The notes beneath the pieces are model-generated. The model was not told where the DNA came from. It was given only the letters and a program-made list of their open reading frames with translations, and ran no database searches. A DNA stretch of 64,000 nt from Ensifer sp. IC3342 (GTDB taxonomy: Bacteria; Pseudomonadota; Alphaproteobacteria; Rhizobiales; Rhizobiaceae): contig NZ_JADYVE010000002.1 of NCBI RefSeq assembly GCF_020193655.1, forward strand, positions 248,001-312,000, in the 5' to 3' direction. This document shows, piece by piece, positions 15,588 to 24,498 of this stretch. Each line of letters opens with the position of its first letter. Within the stretch, counting starts at the first letter, position 1. The translations under genes and the position numbers were made by a program.

Positions 15588-17693
15588 ATGCTCAACCGGC
15601 ATCATCGCCTGGCTCTTCTCGCATGCACGGCGACACTCGCTCTATCGGCTGCCTCCAACGCATTCGTTCAAGACGCTGCGGCCGCCCAGACAGAAACCGA
15701 GAAAGCCGAAGCCGCGAAAGGCGAAACCTATCTCTCGACGATCGTGGTGAAGGGCGGACGTGACGCCGATCCCTATGCCAAGCCTGGCCCTTCGAGCACG
15801 GTGACCACGGACGAGATCGAATTGCAAGCGGGCCAGGAGACCGACGATCTGCTCCGCAGCGTGCCCGGAACGTCAACGGCCAACAACCCTCAGAACCCCG
15901 GTGTCGCGGTGAATATTCGCGGCTTTGAAGGATCCGGCCGGGTCAACATGATGATCGACGGCGTGCGCCAGAATTTCCGGTTTACCGGCCACGAGGCTCA
16001 AGGCTTCGCCTACTTCGATCCTGCCTTTCTTGCCGGGATCGACGTCACACGAGGCGCCGTTACGGGTATCGGCGGCGGCGCGCTGGCCGGTTCGGTCAAC
16101 TTCCGGACCTATGACATCGAAGATCTGATCTCGGACGGCAAGAATTATGGCGGCCATGCTGCGGTCACCTACGGAACGAACGGCAGTGGCTGGTCGGAAT
16201 CGCTGCTGGGCGCCTATCGTTTCAACGACGTCTTCTCCGTCCTCGGTGGTATCAGCAAGAGCGATCCAGGCAATTACGACAACGGCAACGGCATCGAAGT
16301 TCCGTTTACCGAAGAAGATCTGCTCTCGGGCCTTCTGAAGGCCGAAATCACGCCGGACGAGGACCATTCGTTCAAGTTCAGCGCGATGTCCTACGACAAC
16401 GATTTCTTCGCGAACTCCTATTTCCAGAACGTGAAGAATCAGACGCTCGGCGCCAACTACGCCTACACACCCGACAACGAGCTCATCGATTTCCACGCCA
16501 ACGCCTACTACAACCGGGTGAAGATGCAATATGACGGCAATATCACCGGCGGCGGTTCAGCAAAGGGACGAGAAATCACCGACACCGGCACGGGCTTCGA
16601 TATCTCGAACACGTCACTGTTCGACCTCGGCGAGGTGGCCGTCCGAGCCAACTACGGTGTGGAATATTTCCAGGACGACTACGATGTCATCAACAGCGCG
16701 GCGCAGCCTTCGGGTGGCGTTAACGGTGATGGCAAGAACTCGACAACCGGCATCTTCAGCACGAACACGTTCACTTACGGAATAGCCGAGTTGACGGCGG
16801 GATTGCGCTACGACCGCTACACGATCGACGGAAGTGGCGTTGTTTCCGCCTTCAATCCGCTCGGAATGCCGGCTGGTCCTTACAGTGTCAACGATTCGGA
16901 CGGACGCCTCAATCCCAGCGTGACAGTTGCGCTTAACCCCACGGACTGGCTGCAGCCCTACGTGACCTATGCGGAAACCTCGCGGGCGCCGACGGTGAAT
17001 GAAACGTTCGCCGGCGGCTCGCACCCCGGTGGATTCCAGATGTTCTTCCCCAACCCGTTCCTCGAGTTGGAAATATCCAAGGGCTGGGAAATAGGCTCCA
17101 ACATTAGGCTGGATGATTTCATCGTTGCGGGAGACAGCTTCCGCCTGAAGGCGAACTATTTCTACGACAGGGTCGATAACTACATTACCGCGGCCATGAA
17201 TGGTATGGGTCAGGTCTTCTTCATCAACAATGAGGGTGAGTCCACGGTTCAGGGTTTTGAGTTGCAGGCCGCCTATGATGCGGGCTATGCTTTCGGAAAC
17301 CTTGCCTATACATACACCGACAGCGATCTCCCCGAGCAGATCAATGGCTTCGGCGTACAGAGCTTCCTTCCAGACCACATCGTAAGCGCAACGCTGGGGG
17401 CGCGCTTCCTTGAGGATCAGCGCCTGACGGTAGGCACGCGTATCTATGCCGTTTCCACAGCCTTCATCGGCGATTTCAACGCGACGATGCGCGGTTCCGA
17501 CCGGCACGTTCCGGGCTATGGGGTCGTAGATCTCTTTGCGAACTACCAGTTCGAAAACGGCTTCGAACTGACGGGAACCGTGACCAACCTGTTCGACAAG
17601 GCCTACACGCCGGCATCGAGTACCATCGCCGGCAGCACGGTCGATACGGGTCGCGGCCGGACGTTCCTCGTCACCGCGAAGGCCAAATTCTGA
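15588..17693 (+). CDS. shmR: TonB-dependent heme/hemoglobin receptor ShmR
   Basis: 701-residue outer-membrane receptor that imports heme using TonB energy. It starts with a signal peptide (MLNRHHRLALLACTATLALS), then a TonB box-like ETYLSTIVV (about 47-55), a plug domain (about 65-175; NIRGFEGSGRVNMMIDGVRQ) and a beta-barrel ending in Phe (AKAKF). A FRAP-like SRAP and an NPxLE segment (NPFLELEISKGWEIG) are typical of heme receptors. ATG 15588 has AAAGGA upstream. It lies next to trpE(G), as shmR does in S. meliloti. The IRO box indicates iron repression. A terminator follows. Confidence 0.88.
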   Translation: MLNRHHRLALLACTATLALSAASNAFVQDAAAAQTETEKAEAAKGETYLSTIVVKGGRDADPYAKPGPSSTVTTDEIELQAGQETDDLLRSVPGTSTANNPQNPGVAVNIRGFEGSGRVNMMIDGVRQNFRFTGHEAQGFAYFDPAFLAGIDVTRGAVTGIGGGALAGSVNFRTYDIEDLISDGKNYGGHAAVTYGTNGSGWSESLLGAYRFNDVFSVLGGISKSDPGNYDNGNGIEVPFTEEDLLSGLLKAEITPDEDHSFKFSAMSYDNDFFANSYFQNVKNQTLGANYAYTPDNELIDFHANAYYNRVKMQYDGNITGGGSAKGREITDTGTGFDISNTSLFDLGEVAVRANYGVEYFQDDYDVINSAAQPSGGVNGDGKNSTTGIFSTNTFTYGIAELTAGLRYDRYTIDGSGVVSAFNPLGMPAGPYSVNDSDGRLNPSVTVALNPTDWLQPYVTYAETSRAPTVNETFAGGSHPGGFQMFFPNPFLELEISKGWEIGSNIRLDDFIVAGDSFRLKANYFYDRVDNYITAAMNGMGQVFFINNEGESTVQGFELQAAYDAGYAFGNLAYTYTDSDLPEQINGFGVQSFLPDHIVSATLGARFLEDQRLTVGTRIYAVSTAFIGDFNATMRGSDRHVPGYGVVDLFANYQFENGFELTGTVTNLFDKAYTPASSTIAGSTVDTGRGRTFLVTAKAKF

Positions 17694-17717
17694 TTACGTC
17701 ATCCGGTCTCCAACCGG

Positions 17718-17743
17718 GGCGGTCCGAAAGGGCCGCCTCTTTT
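17718..17743 (+). terminator. Terminator after shmR
   Basis: GGCGGTCC, GAAA tetraloop, GGGCCGCC (one G-U pair), then TCTTTT. It lies 25 bp past the shmR stop. Confidence 0.85.
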
Positions 17744-17777
17744 CGTTTGGAGGCGATATCCGCCGCGCTTTTCCCGC

Positions 17778-17806
17778 TTGCGCGCATCCCCAAGCCGCGC
17801 TAACAC
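17778..17806 (+). promoter_or_regulatory. trpL-trpE(G) promoter
   Basis: TTGCGC, 17-nt spacer, TAACAC. The -10 ends 8 nt before the trpL ATG and no Shine-Dalgarno is present. Transcription should therefore begin at or next to the ATG, giving a leaderless leader mRNA as described for S. meliloti. Confidence 0.55.
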
Positions 17807-17814
17807 TTTCGCCC

Positions 17815-17859
17815 ATGATAGACGCACGCAACATTTCGATCTGGTGGTGGGCTCGCTGA
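17815..17859 (+). CDS. trpL: trp operon leader peptide
   Basis: 14 residues, MIDARNISIWWWAR, with three consecutive Trp codons. Ribosome stalling there at low charged tRNA-Trp controls the downstream hairpins and hence trpE(G). In S. meliloti the 14-residue leader (peTrpL) has the same NISIWWWAR tail, and both the peptide and the released attenuator RNA act in trans. Here residues 2-5 differ. Confidence 0.85.
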   Translation: MIDARNISIWWWAR

Positions 17860-17894
17860 GGCGGCCTTGACCAGTCATGCGTGATTGAGACATG

Positions 17895-17925
17895 AAGCCG
17901 CCCGGAGATTTCGAGGCGGCTTTTT
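17895..17925 (+). terminator. trp attenuator terminator
   Basis: AAGCCGCC (17895-17902), 12-nt loop, GGCGGCTT (17915-17922), with a run of T from 17921. It lies between trpL and trpE(G). Confidence 0.85.
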
Positions 17926-17972
17926 CGTATTCAGGCCGCGTGGAAGGACCGGGCTTTTACGGAGCGAGGCGA

Positions 17973-20162
17973 ATGGCAACGGTAATTCTGGAAGACGGCG
18001 CGGAGAGCTACACCACCGAAGGCGGCATAGTCGTCACGCGCAGGCGGCGCGATGCGTCCTACACGGACGCGATCTCGTCCTGTGTCGATAAGCTCGACGA
18101 GCGCCGCGGCGCGGTCTTCTCCTCCAACTACGAATATCCCGGCCGCTATACACGCTGGGACACCGCCGTCGTCGACCCTCCGCTCGCGATTTCTTCCTTC
18201 GGTCGCTCGCTCTGGATCGAAGCCTATAATGGGCGCGGCGAGGTACTGCTGGCGTTCATCGGCGAGCACCTGAAATCCGTTGCGGGTATTACGCTCGGCG
18301 CCTCGACGGCCCGGCGCCTCGATCTGACCATCAACGAGCCGGACCGCGTCTTCATCGAGGAGGAGCGCTCGAAGATGCCGACGGTCTTCACGGTCCTGCG
18401 TGCCGTGACGAACCTCTTCCATTCGGCCGAAGATTCCAATCTCGGCTTCTATGGCGCCTTCGGCTACGACCTTGCCTTCCAGTTCGACGCGATCGACCTC
18501 AAATTGCAGCGGCCCGACGACCAGCGCGACATGGTCCTCTTCCTGCCGGACGAGATCCTCGTCGTCGACCACTATGCGGCGAAGGCCTGGGTCGACCGCT
18601 ATGACTTTGCGAAGGGCGGCCTTTCGACCGAGGGCAAGGCGGCGGACATCGCGCCGGAGCCGTTCCGTACGGTCGACAGCATTCCGCCCCACGGCGATCA
18701 TCGCCCCGGCGAATACGCAGAACTCGTGGTCAAGGCCAAGGAAAGCTTCCGTCGCGGCGACCTCTTCGAGGTCGTGCCGGGACAGAAATTCTACGAACGC
18801 TGCGAGAGCCGCCCCTCGGAGATTTCCAACCGGCTGAAGGCGATCAACCCGTCGCCTTACTCCTTCTTTATCAATCTCGGAAACCAGGAATATCTCGTCG
18901 GTGCCTCGCCGGAGATGTTCGTCCGGGTCTCCGGCCGCCGCATCGAGACCTGCCCGATTTCCGGCACGATCAAGCGGGGCGACGACCCGATCGCCGACAG
19001 CGAGCAAATCCTGAAGCTCCTGAATTCGAAGAAGGACGAATCCGAACTCACCATGTGCTCGGACGTCGACCGCAACGACAAGAGCCGCGTCTGCGTGCCC
19101 GGCTCGGTGAAGGTCATCGGCCGTCGCCAGATCGAGATGTATTCGCGGCTGATCCATACGGTCGACCACATCGAAGGGCGGTTGCGCGATGACATGGACG
19201 CCTTCGATGGCTTCCTCAGCCACGCCTGGGCGGTGACCGTGACCGGCGCGCCGAAGCTCTGGGCCATGCGCTTCATCGAGAACCACGAGAAGAGCCCGCG
19301 CGCGTGGTATGGTGGCGCTATCGGCATGGTCGGCTTCAATGGCGACATGAACACCGGCCTGACCTTGCGCACCATCCGCATCAAGGACGGGGTCGCCGAG
19401 GTGAGAGCGGGCGCGACCCTGCTCTATGATTCCAATCCGGAAGAAGAAGAAGCCGAAACCGAACTGAAGGCATCCGCCATGATTGCAGCCATTCGTGACG
19501 CCAAAGCCGCCAACAGCGCCAAGGCAGGGCGCGACGTTGCGCCGGTCGGCGCGGGCGTCAATATCCTGCTCGTCGACCACGAGGACAGCTTCGTCCACAC
19601 GCTGGCGAACTACTTCCGGCAGACGGGCGCGACCGTTACCACCGTGCGTACGCCGGTTGCTGAGGAGATTTTCGACCGCGTCAAACCGGACCTCGTCGTG
19701 CTTTCGCCCGGTCCCGGCAGCCCGAAAGACTTCGACTGCAAGGCGACGATCAAGAAGGCGAGGGCGCGCGAGCTGCCAATCTTCGGGGTCTGCCTCGGCC
19801 TTCAGGCGCTCGCCGAGGCCTATGGCGGCGACCTCAGGCAGCTGGCGATCCCCGTGCACGGCAAGCCGTCGCGCATCCGCGTGCTGGAACCTGGCATCGT
19901 TTTCTCCGGCCTCGGCAAAGACGTGACCGTCGGACGCTATCATTCGATCTTTGCCGATCCTTCCAGCCTGCCGCACGAGTTCATGATCACGGCAGAGAGT
20001 GAGGACGGCACCATCATGGGCATCGAGCACATGAAAGAGCCGGTGGCGGCGGTGCAGTTCCATCCGGAATCGATCATGACGCTCGGCGGCGATGCCGGCA
20101 TGCGGATGATCGAGAACGTGGTTGCGCATCTCGCCAAGCGGGTGAAGACCAAGGCTGCCTGA
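17973..20162 (+). CDS. trpE(G): Anthranilate synthase, fused TrpE-TrpG
   Basis: 729 residues. The TrpE chorismate-binding part (about 1-520) makes anthranilate from chorismate; it shows [19 protein letters not shown] and [14 protein letters not shown]. The C-terminal glutamine amidotransferase (about 530-729) supplies ammonia: catalytic Cys in [16 protein letters not shown] (about residue 607) and His-Glu in VQFHPES. Start ATG 17973 ([18 protein letters not shown]) lies after the attenuator. An in-frame ATG at 17892 falls inside the terminator hairpin and is rejected. This fused form is typical of rhizobia. Controlled by trpL attenuation. Confidence 0.95.
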   Translation: MATVILEDGAESYTTEGGIVVTRRRRDASYTDAISSCVDKLDERRGAVFSSNYEYPGRYTRWDTAVVDPPLAISSFGRSLWIEAYNGRGEVLLAFIGEHLKSVAGITLGASTARRLDLTINEPDRVFIEEERSKMPTVFTVLRAVTNLFHSAEDSNLGFYGAFGYDLAFQFDAIDLKLQRPDDQRDMVLFLPDEILVVDHYAAKAWVDRYDFAKGGLSTEGKAADIAPEPFRTVDSIPPHGDHRPGEYAELVVKAKESFRRGDLFEVVPGQKFYERCESRPSEISNRLKAINPSPYSFFINLGNQEYLVGASPEMFVRVSGRRIETCPISGTIKRGDDPIADSEQILKLLNSKKDESELTMCSDVDRNDKSRVCVPGSVKVIGRRQIEMYSRLIHTVDHIEGRLRDDMDAFDGFLSHAWAVTVTGAPKLWAMRFIENHEKSPRAWYGGAIGMVGFNGDMNTGLTLRTIRIKDGVAEVRAGATLLYDSNPEEEEAETELKASAMIAAIRDAKAANSAKAGRDVAPVGAGVNILLVDHEDSFVHTLANYFRQTGATVTTVRTPVAEEIFDRVKPDLVVLSPGPGSPKDFDCKATIKKARARELPIFGVCLGLQALAEAYGGDLRQLAIPVHGKPSRIRVLEPGIVFSGLGKDVTVGRYHSIFADPSSLPHEFMITAESEDGTIMGIEHMKEPVAAVQFHPESIMTLGGDAGMRMIENVVAHLAKRVKTKAA

Positions 20163-20243
20163 AGCCTTTGAACGGCGTTGGCGTTGCAGCGCCACGCAGC
20201 CCTTTGACAAGAGGGTCGTTATTGCCCATATGGTCTTTGGAAC

Positions 20244-20275
20244 CCGCCTGCGCGAAAATTCGCGCAGGCGGTTTT
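20244..20275 (+). terminator. Terminator after trpE(G)
   Basis: A 13-bp perfect stem (CCGCCTGCGCGAA / TTCGCGCAGGCGG) with a 2-nt gap, then TTTT. Very stable. Confidence 0.85.
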
Positions 20276-20329
20276 GCGTTTGAATGGGCTTGCATTTGCA
20301 ACTCGTTTGCATCTGCACGAGGAATGAAG

Positions 20330-21241
20330 ATGACCGCATCCGACAATCGAAGCGTCCAGAGGCTGGCCTTTTGGGGCATGCCGCTTTCTCTCGGTGTCAT
20401 GGGGCTGAAGATGCTCGCCTGGTGGGTGACCGGTTCGGTCGCGCTGCTTTCCGACGGGCTGGAATCCATTGTAAACGTGATTGCCGCGGTGATCGCTTAT
20501 GTGGTGATCGGCTATGCCGCGAAACCGGCGGATGCGACCCATCCGTTTGGACATCACAAGGCGGAGTATTTTTCCGCAGTCATCGAAGGCGTGCTGATTG
20601 TCGTGGCGGCGCTTCTGATCATATGGAAAGCCGTGCCGGAGATGATGGCGCCGGAGCTCTTGAGCGCACCGGCGCTCGGCCTTGCGATCAACTTCGCCGC
20701 CGGCGTCATCAATGCGATCTGGGCTTATCTGCTCATCCGCGCCGGTACCCGTCATCGCTCACCGGCGCTGAGCGCCGACGGACACCACATTCTCTCCGAC
20801 GTCGTGACCTCGGCAGGCGTGCTCGTCGGCCTTCTTCTTGCCATTGCCACCGGCTACGCCATCCTCGATCCGCTGCTGGCAGTGATCGTCGCCGGCAACA
20901 TCCTGTTCCAGGGCTGGAAGGTCATCTCGCGTTCGGTCGACGGGCTGATGGACAAGGCCGTGCCAGCGGAGGAGGAAGAGGCGATCAAGCAGGCAATCGC
21001 GGCAAATGCCGGCGGTTCTCTCGGCGTTCACGATCTGAAGACACGGCAGGCCGGTCCGGCGATCTTCGTGGATTTCCACATGGTCGTTCCCGAAGCGATG
21101 CCGGTCGGCGACGCCCATGACATTTGCGACCGGGTCGAGGACGCGATTCGCGTCGTTCATCCGGGCGCGAGAATAGCCATTCATGTCGAGCCGGAAGGCG
21201 AGAAGGCGCACGGGGTGCGCGTGAAGACCAGAGCGGGATGA
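20330..21241 (+). CDS. Cation diffusion facilitator (CDF) metal transporter
   Basis: 303 residues from ATG 20330, chosen because GAGGA lies 6 nt upstream; ATG 20324 is too close to the site. Six membrane segments in the first about 210 residues, then a cytosolic domain with HDLKTRQAG and VDFHMVVPEAM. The second metal motif reads HHILSDVV (His-x3-Asp). The first reads SDGLESIVN, without the usual Asp-x3-Asp spacing. Exports divalent metals such as Zn, Fe or Mn in exchange for protons; the metal cannot be told from sequence. Confidence 0.88.
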   Translation: MTASDNRSVQRLAFWGMPLSLGVMGLKMLAWWVTGSVALLSDGLESIVNVIAAVIAYVVIGYAAKPADATHPFGHHKAEYFSAVIEGVLIVVAALLIIWKAVPEMMAPELLSAPALGLAINFAAGVINAIWAYLLIRAGTRHRSPALSADGHHILSDVVTSAGVLVGLLLAIATGYAILDPLLAVIVAGNILFQGWKVISRSVDGLMDKAVPAEEEEAIKQAIAANAGGSLGVHDLKTRQAGPAIFVDFHMVVPEAMPVGDAHDICDRVEDAIRVVHPGARIAIHVEPEGEKAHGVRVKTRAG

Positions 21242-21293
21242 GGAAAAGCGTATGCGGTTTTCCGCCCGCATCCCGCTCTTACTATTTAGAATC

Positions 21294-21338
21294 GATCACG
21301 GCAGGATTTGGGTCGTACCGACCCAAATCCTCGTGATC
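21294..21338. repeat. Long near-perfect palindrome upstream of queF
   Basis: Arms GATCACG and CGTGATC enclose AGGATTTGGGTCG and its complement, forming a stem of about 20 bp with one small bulge. It ends about 20 bp before the queF start. Lacks a T-run and the preQ1 aptamer signature. It resembles dispersed palindromes of rhizobial genomes. Confidence 0.55.
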
Positions 21339-21356
21339 TAGTGGAGCAGTAAGGAA

Positions 21357-21821
21357 ATGACGAAAACGGACGTATCAGGACTTTCACAACTAGGCGCAAA
21401 GGTCGACCTGCCCCAAAGCCCGGAAGAGGCGGTGCTGGAAAGGGTGCCGAGCGGCCATGCGGGCACGGACTTCGTGGTCCGCTTCACGGCACCGGAATTC
21501 ACCTCGCTTTGTCCGATGACGGGACAGCCGGATTTCGCACATATCGTCATCGACTACGTGCCGGATGGCTGGCTCGTGGAGTCGAAGTCGCTCAAGCTCT
21601 TCCTGCACTCCTTCCGCAACCATGGCGCATTCCACGAGGATTGCACCGTCGACATCGCCAAGCGGCTGGTATCGCTGCTTTCGCCGAAGTGGCTGAGGAT
21701 CGGCGCCTATTGGTATCCGCGCGGCGGCATTCCGATCGACGTCTTCTGGCAGACGGGCAAGCCGCCGGAGGGCGTCTGGCTGCCGGACCAGGGTGTGCCG
21801 ACCTATCGCGGTCGTGGGTGA
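21357..21821 (+). CDS. queF: NADPH-dependent 7-cyano-7-deazaguanine reductase QueF
   Basis: 154-residue unimodular QueF that reduces preQ0 to preQ1 in queuosine biosynthesis. The catalytic Cys is in [16 protein letters not shown] (about residue 52) and the Asp/His pair in [27 protein letters not shown] is the NADPH-binding signature (ESKS-K). AAGGAA lies directly before ATG 21357. Its partners queCDE are not in this window. Confidence 0.95.
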   Translation: MTKTDVSGLSQLGAKVDLPQSPEEAVLERVPSGHAGTDFVVRFTAPEFTSLCPMTGQPDFAHIVIDYVPDGWLVESKSLKLFLHSFRNHGAFHEDCTVDIAKRLVSLLSPKWLRIGAYWYPRGGIPIDVFWQTGKPPEGVWLPDQGVPTYRGRG

Positions 21822-21853
21822 CCGGCGCTTTCAGAAAGCGATGGCAGCTTTTC

Positions 21854-22675
21854 ATGAGTAAGCAAAACGCTGTTGTCGAGAGGCTTCTCCCAAGATTGCC
21901 TGAAGGCAGGGAGTGGGTCCCAGTTCGTCACGGCGAATCCGGCGACCGCGTATATCGTCGCAGCGACGGCGCCGCCTATGCGAAAATCGCGACCGGCAAG
22001 GCCGCAACACTGCTCGAGGAAGAGCGTGATCGCGTTGCCTGGCTGGCGGCGTTCCGCATAGGCTCACCAGCCGTTTACGACTGGATCGCCGGACAGGATG
22101 AGGCATGCCTCGTCATCAGTGCCATTCCGGGCGTGCCGGCGAGTGAGCTCGCCACCCCCGAACTTAAGAAGGCATGGCCGTCGATCGTGCGGCAGTTGAA
22201 GGCGCTGCACGAACTGCCTGTGGAATCGTGCCCGTTCGAGCGGCGCCTGGCTTTGATGTTCGACCGCGCCACGGACGTTGTTGCCCGCGACGCCGTCACC
22301 CCGGACTTCCTGGCTCCCGAGGATCAGGACGTTCCATCGAGCGAACTGATTGCGGCTCTGCGGACCGAGTTGCCGAAGCGGTTGGCCGAGGAGCCGCGAG
22401 ATCTCGTGATCTGCCATGGCGATGCCTGCTTGCCGAACTTCATGGTCGATCCGGAAACGCATCGCTGCACGGGCGTGATCGATCTCGGCCGACTCGGAAC
22501 AGCGGACCGCTATGTCGATTTTTCGCTTCTTCTTGCAAATGCCCGGGAGAGCTGGACCGCTCGGGGCGACGCGCAGATGGCGTGGGATAGCCTCTTCGAT
22601 ATTCACGCAATCGCGAACCCAGACGAAGGTCGGCTCGCGTTCTATCTCCGGCTGGATCCGCTGACCTGGGGATGA
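21854..22675 (+). CDS. APH(3'')/APH(3')-like aminoglycoside phosphotransferase
   Basis: 273-residue kinase-fold protein. Brenner-type catalytic loop HGDACLPNFMVD and the metal/DFG-equivalent GVIDLGRLGTADRYVDFSLLL are close to streptomycin 3''-kinase (StrA) and APH(3') enzymes. The length also agrees. It has no plasmid, integron or IS context, so it looks like a chromosomal housekeeping member that may or may not inactivate an antibiotic. ATG 21854 lies 32 bp after queF. Its 3' end overlaps the convergent GNAT gene by 34 nt. Confidence 0.8.
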   Translation: MSKQNAVVERLLPRLPEGREWVPVRHGESGDRVYRRSDGAAYAKIATGKAATLLEEERDRVAWLAAFRIGSPAVYDWIAGQDEACLVISAIPGVPASELATPELKKAWPSIVRQLKALHELPVESCPFERRLALMFDRATDVVARDAVTPDFLAPEDQDVPSSELIAALRTELPKRLAEEPRDLVICHGDACLPNFMVDPETHRCTGVIDLGRLGTADRYVDFSLLLANARESWTARGDAQMAWDSLFDIHAIANPDEGRLAFYLRLDPLTWG

Positions 22676-23151
22676 AATAGTGTTTTGGAAAGGTGAATCT
22701 TCTCAAGGTCGGTCTCGAGTATGGGGTCGAACGCGACCTTCCTCCAAAGCACCCGGTAACCGAGATGCTGATAGAGCTGAAGCGCCCGTTCGTTCGCAGC
22801 CGCTACGTGAATTCGAGCGTCCGTGTATCCACGATCGGCGATCTGCGTTTCAAGTGCGCCTATAAGGGCCGATCCGGCGCCTCGCCCTTCGAGGGCGGGG
22901 GCTACCCAGATGTCGCTGATGGTGTCGTCCGCGTGCTCGCACGCCCCGAGGCCAGCCAGTTCGCCATCGATTTCAGCGACCATAACGCGCGAACCCAGTT
23001 CCTGCAGGAATGGCAGGAATGGATTGCTTAGCTCGATCTTCACGGCGACATGCACCGGCACAAGCGGCTTTATTCCTTTGCGCCACGCAGATAGACCGAT
23101 CTGAGCAAGAGCTTCCAGCTCGTGCGGCATGGCGGCGCGAATTACCAGCAT
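22642..23151 (-). CDS. GNAT family N-acetyltransferase
   Basis: 169 residues. Acetyl-CoA binding motif A is seen in VAPALEGRGAGSALIGALE, with the C-terminal motif B in ANERALQLYQHLGYRVLWRKVAF. Probably transfers acetyl groups to a small molecule; substrate unknown. The gene converges on and overlaps the phosphotransferase by 34 nt. The 248-bp gap to clpP (23152-23399) shows no clear gene. Confidence 0.82.
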   Translation of the reverse strand: MLVIRAAMPHELEALAQIGLSAWRKGIKPLVPVHVAVKIELSNPFLPFLQELGSRVMVAEIDGELAGLGACEHADDTISDIWVAPALEGRGAGSALIGALETQIADRGYTDARIHVAAANERALQLYQHLGYRVLWRKVAFDPILETDLEKIHLSKTLFHPQVSGSSRR

Positions 23152-23399
23152 TCAGATTTCCTTTGTAAAACGGTTAGGGTCGGCTTGGCTGAACGGCAAA
23201 GTCATGTCCCTGCGCCGCTTTCATGACGCACTGATCTTATTGCCCTTTTGCGTGTCGTCCAAACAGCGTTTGCGGCTCCAACATTTACCATGGCGGCAGC
23301 GCCTACTATTCGAACCCGGTCTTCGAGCGCCGGTTTGCATTGTCTTCGCCGTCGAGTCGCATTATCTGACTTAAAGACATTTCATGAGGAGTCCGAAGA

Positions 23400-23987
23400 A
23401 TGCGGAACGACGACGAACAAGAAGAAAAGAAAACCGAATTGCCGCTCGGCAAGGAAACGGAGGCGAACCTTTTCAAGTCGCGTTCGATTTTCATCTACGG
23501 GACGATCACCCAGGAACTGGCGCAGAAGGTTTGCTCGCAGCTCGTGGCGCTCGCTTCCGCCAGTGATGACGATATCCGCATTTTCGTCAATTCTCCCGGC
23601 GGCCACGTCGAGTCCGGCGATAGCATTCACGACATGATCAAGTTCGTGAAGCCGAATGTCTGGACGATCGGCACTGGCTGGGTCGCCTCCGCCGGTGCTC
23701 TGATCTATGTCGGTCCGCCGAAGGAACGGCGCCTTTGCCTGCCGAACACGCGCTTCCTGCTGCACCAACCGTCCGGCGGTACACGCGGCATGGCCTCCGA
23801 TATCGAGATCCAGGCACGCGAAATCCTCAAGATGAACGAGCGCCTGAACAAGATCTTCTCCGAAGCAACCGGTCAGCCGGTCGAGAAGATTGCCAAGGAT
23901 ACCGACCGCGACTACTGGCTCGGAGCGGAAGAAGCGAAGGCCTACGGGCTCGTTTCGCGGATCATCACGTCGATCGCGGAGATTTGA
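23400..23987 (+). CDS. clpP: ATP-dependent Clp protease proteolytic subunit (ClpP-like)
   Basis: 195 residues. Catalytic triad positions are visible: Ser in [13 protein letters not shown], His in LLHQPSGG and Asp in [19 protein letters not shown]. The N-terminus is polar ([17 protein letters not shown]) and lacks the usual propeptide. The nucleophile elbow ASAG differs from the ASMG of canonical ClpP, pointing to one of the extra rhizobial paralogs (S. meliloti has several). GAGGAG precedes ATG 23400. No clpX or clpA nearby; it must use ATPases from elsewhere. Confidence 0.88.
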   Translation: MRNDDEQEEKKTELPLGKETEANLFKSRSIFIYGTITQELAQKVCSQLVALASASDDDIRIFVNSPGGHVESGDSIHDMIKFVKPNVWTIGTGWVASAGALIYVGPPKERRLCLPNTRFLLHQPSGGTRGMASDIEIQAREILKMNERLNKIFSEATGQPVEKIAKDTDRDYWLGAEEAKAYGLVSRIITSIAEI

Positions 23988-24013
23988 TATCGGCGGACTC
24001 CCGGTCGGGATCG

Positions 24014-24130
24014 GCCCCTCATCCGCCTGCAGGCGCCTTGTTCCCGCATGCGGGAAGAAGTCACGCTCGGTATGCTCCAATCCGAAAATCGCCTCTCCCC
24101 GCCTGCGGGGAGAGGGTTACAGTGAGGGGC
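24014..24130. repeat. RIME1-like paired-hairpin repeat (copy 1)
   Basis: About 117 bp bounded by GCCCCTCAT and GTGAGGGGC. It contains two GC hairpins, one degenerate (TTCCCGCATGCGGGAA) and one strong (CTCCCCGCCTGCGGGGAG). The same architecture occurs at 46635 and, inverted, at 53488. It fits the two-palindrome description of rhizobial RIME1. Confidence 0.65.
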
Positions 24131-24210
24131 ATTCAAGCTAGAAGCAACGCTTGTGCCTCGCGCATCTGCTCCCTTGCCCCGCCACGCCAAGCCGTGTATA
24201 GGCTTTCTCC

Positions 24211-24336
24211 ATGACACAGGCCAAGGCACATAAGATCGCAGCGATCTTCCCCGGACACGATCACGATCGTGCGCCGTCTCGTGCCTTCGCCTCGCTTCTT
24301 CTTCTCGGCCTTATTCGCGGTTGCCGGGTTCGCTGA
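24211..24336 (+). CDS. Putative leu leader peptide upstream of leuA
   Basis: 41 codons from ATG 24211, ending near the middle of a strong hairpin. Codons 29-34 read Leu-Leu-Leu-Leu-Gly-Leu, then IRGCRVR and stop: the composition expected of a leucine attenuator leader. A 10-bp hairpin with a nested CGC/GCG (24319-24352) starts within its last codons. It lies 162 bp before leuA. A classical U-run terminator is not seen, so the mechanism is open. Confidence 0.5.
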   Translation: MTQAKAHKIAAIFPGHDHDRAPSRAFASLLLLGLIRGCRVR

Positions 24337-24352
24337 GGAGCGCCCGGCGGCC
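24319..24352 (+). promoter_or_regulatory. Stable hairpin at the end of the leu leader ORF
   Basis: GGTTGCCGGG pairs with CCCGGCGGCC (two G-U pairs), with inner CGC/GCG. It overlaps the leader stop codon at 24334-24336, so a ribosome stalled at the Leu codons would alter its folding. The remaining part of the 511-bp gap to leuA is otherwise unassigned. Confidence 0.45.
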
Positions 24353-24498
24353 GAAAAGCCTAGCCGGCAGATGCTCCTCGAATCCCAAGAGAGCTGAAAC
24401 AAAAAGGCGCGGCCTTGCGGCGTTAGCGATCGAAATGACTTCGATGATCGGCTATTTGCATGTGGCAAGCCACGCCCAGTGACGAAGAGAAGCTGCAC

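Larger units (their letters stand above)
17815..17925 (+). ncRNA. trp attenuator RNA (rnTrpL-type)
   Basis: Leader transcript from the trpL ATG to the attenuator terminator, about 110 nt. GGCGGCC just after the leader stop (17861 onward) can pair with GCCGCC of the terminator arm and act as antiterminator. The perfect AAGCCGCC/GGCGGCTT hairpin is the alternative. In S. meliloti the terminated RNA is a trans-acting sRNA; the same role here is inferred from conserved context. Confidence 0.7.

Noticed and set aside
17892-17972. Longer N-terminus for trpE(G) from ATG 17892
   Set aside because: It begins inside the attenuator stem; [12 protein letters not shown] at 17973 matches known TrpE(G).
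17931-20339. Very long open frame on the minus strand opposite trpE(G), and similar antisense frames over choV, fhs, leuA and the 32-37 kb operon
   Set aside because: GC-rich third positions keep antisense frames open; none shows domains or a start with a ribosome-binding site.
21242-21356. preQ1 riboswitch before queF
   Set aside because: The gap is dominated by a long simple palindrome; no preQ1 aptamer signature or terminator is seen.
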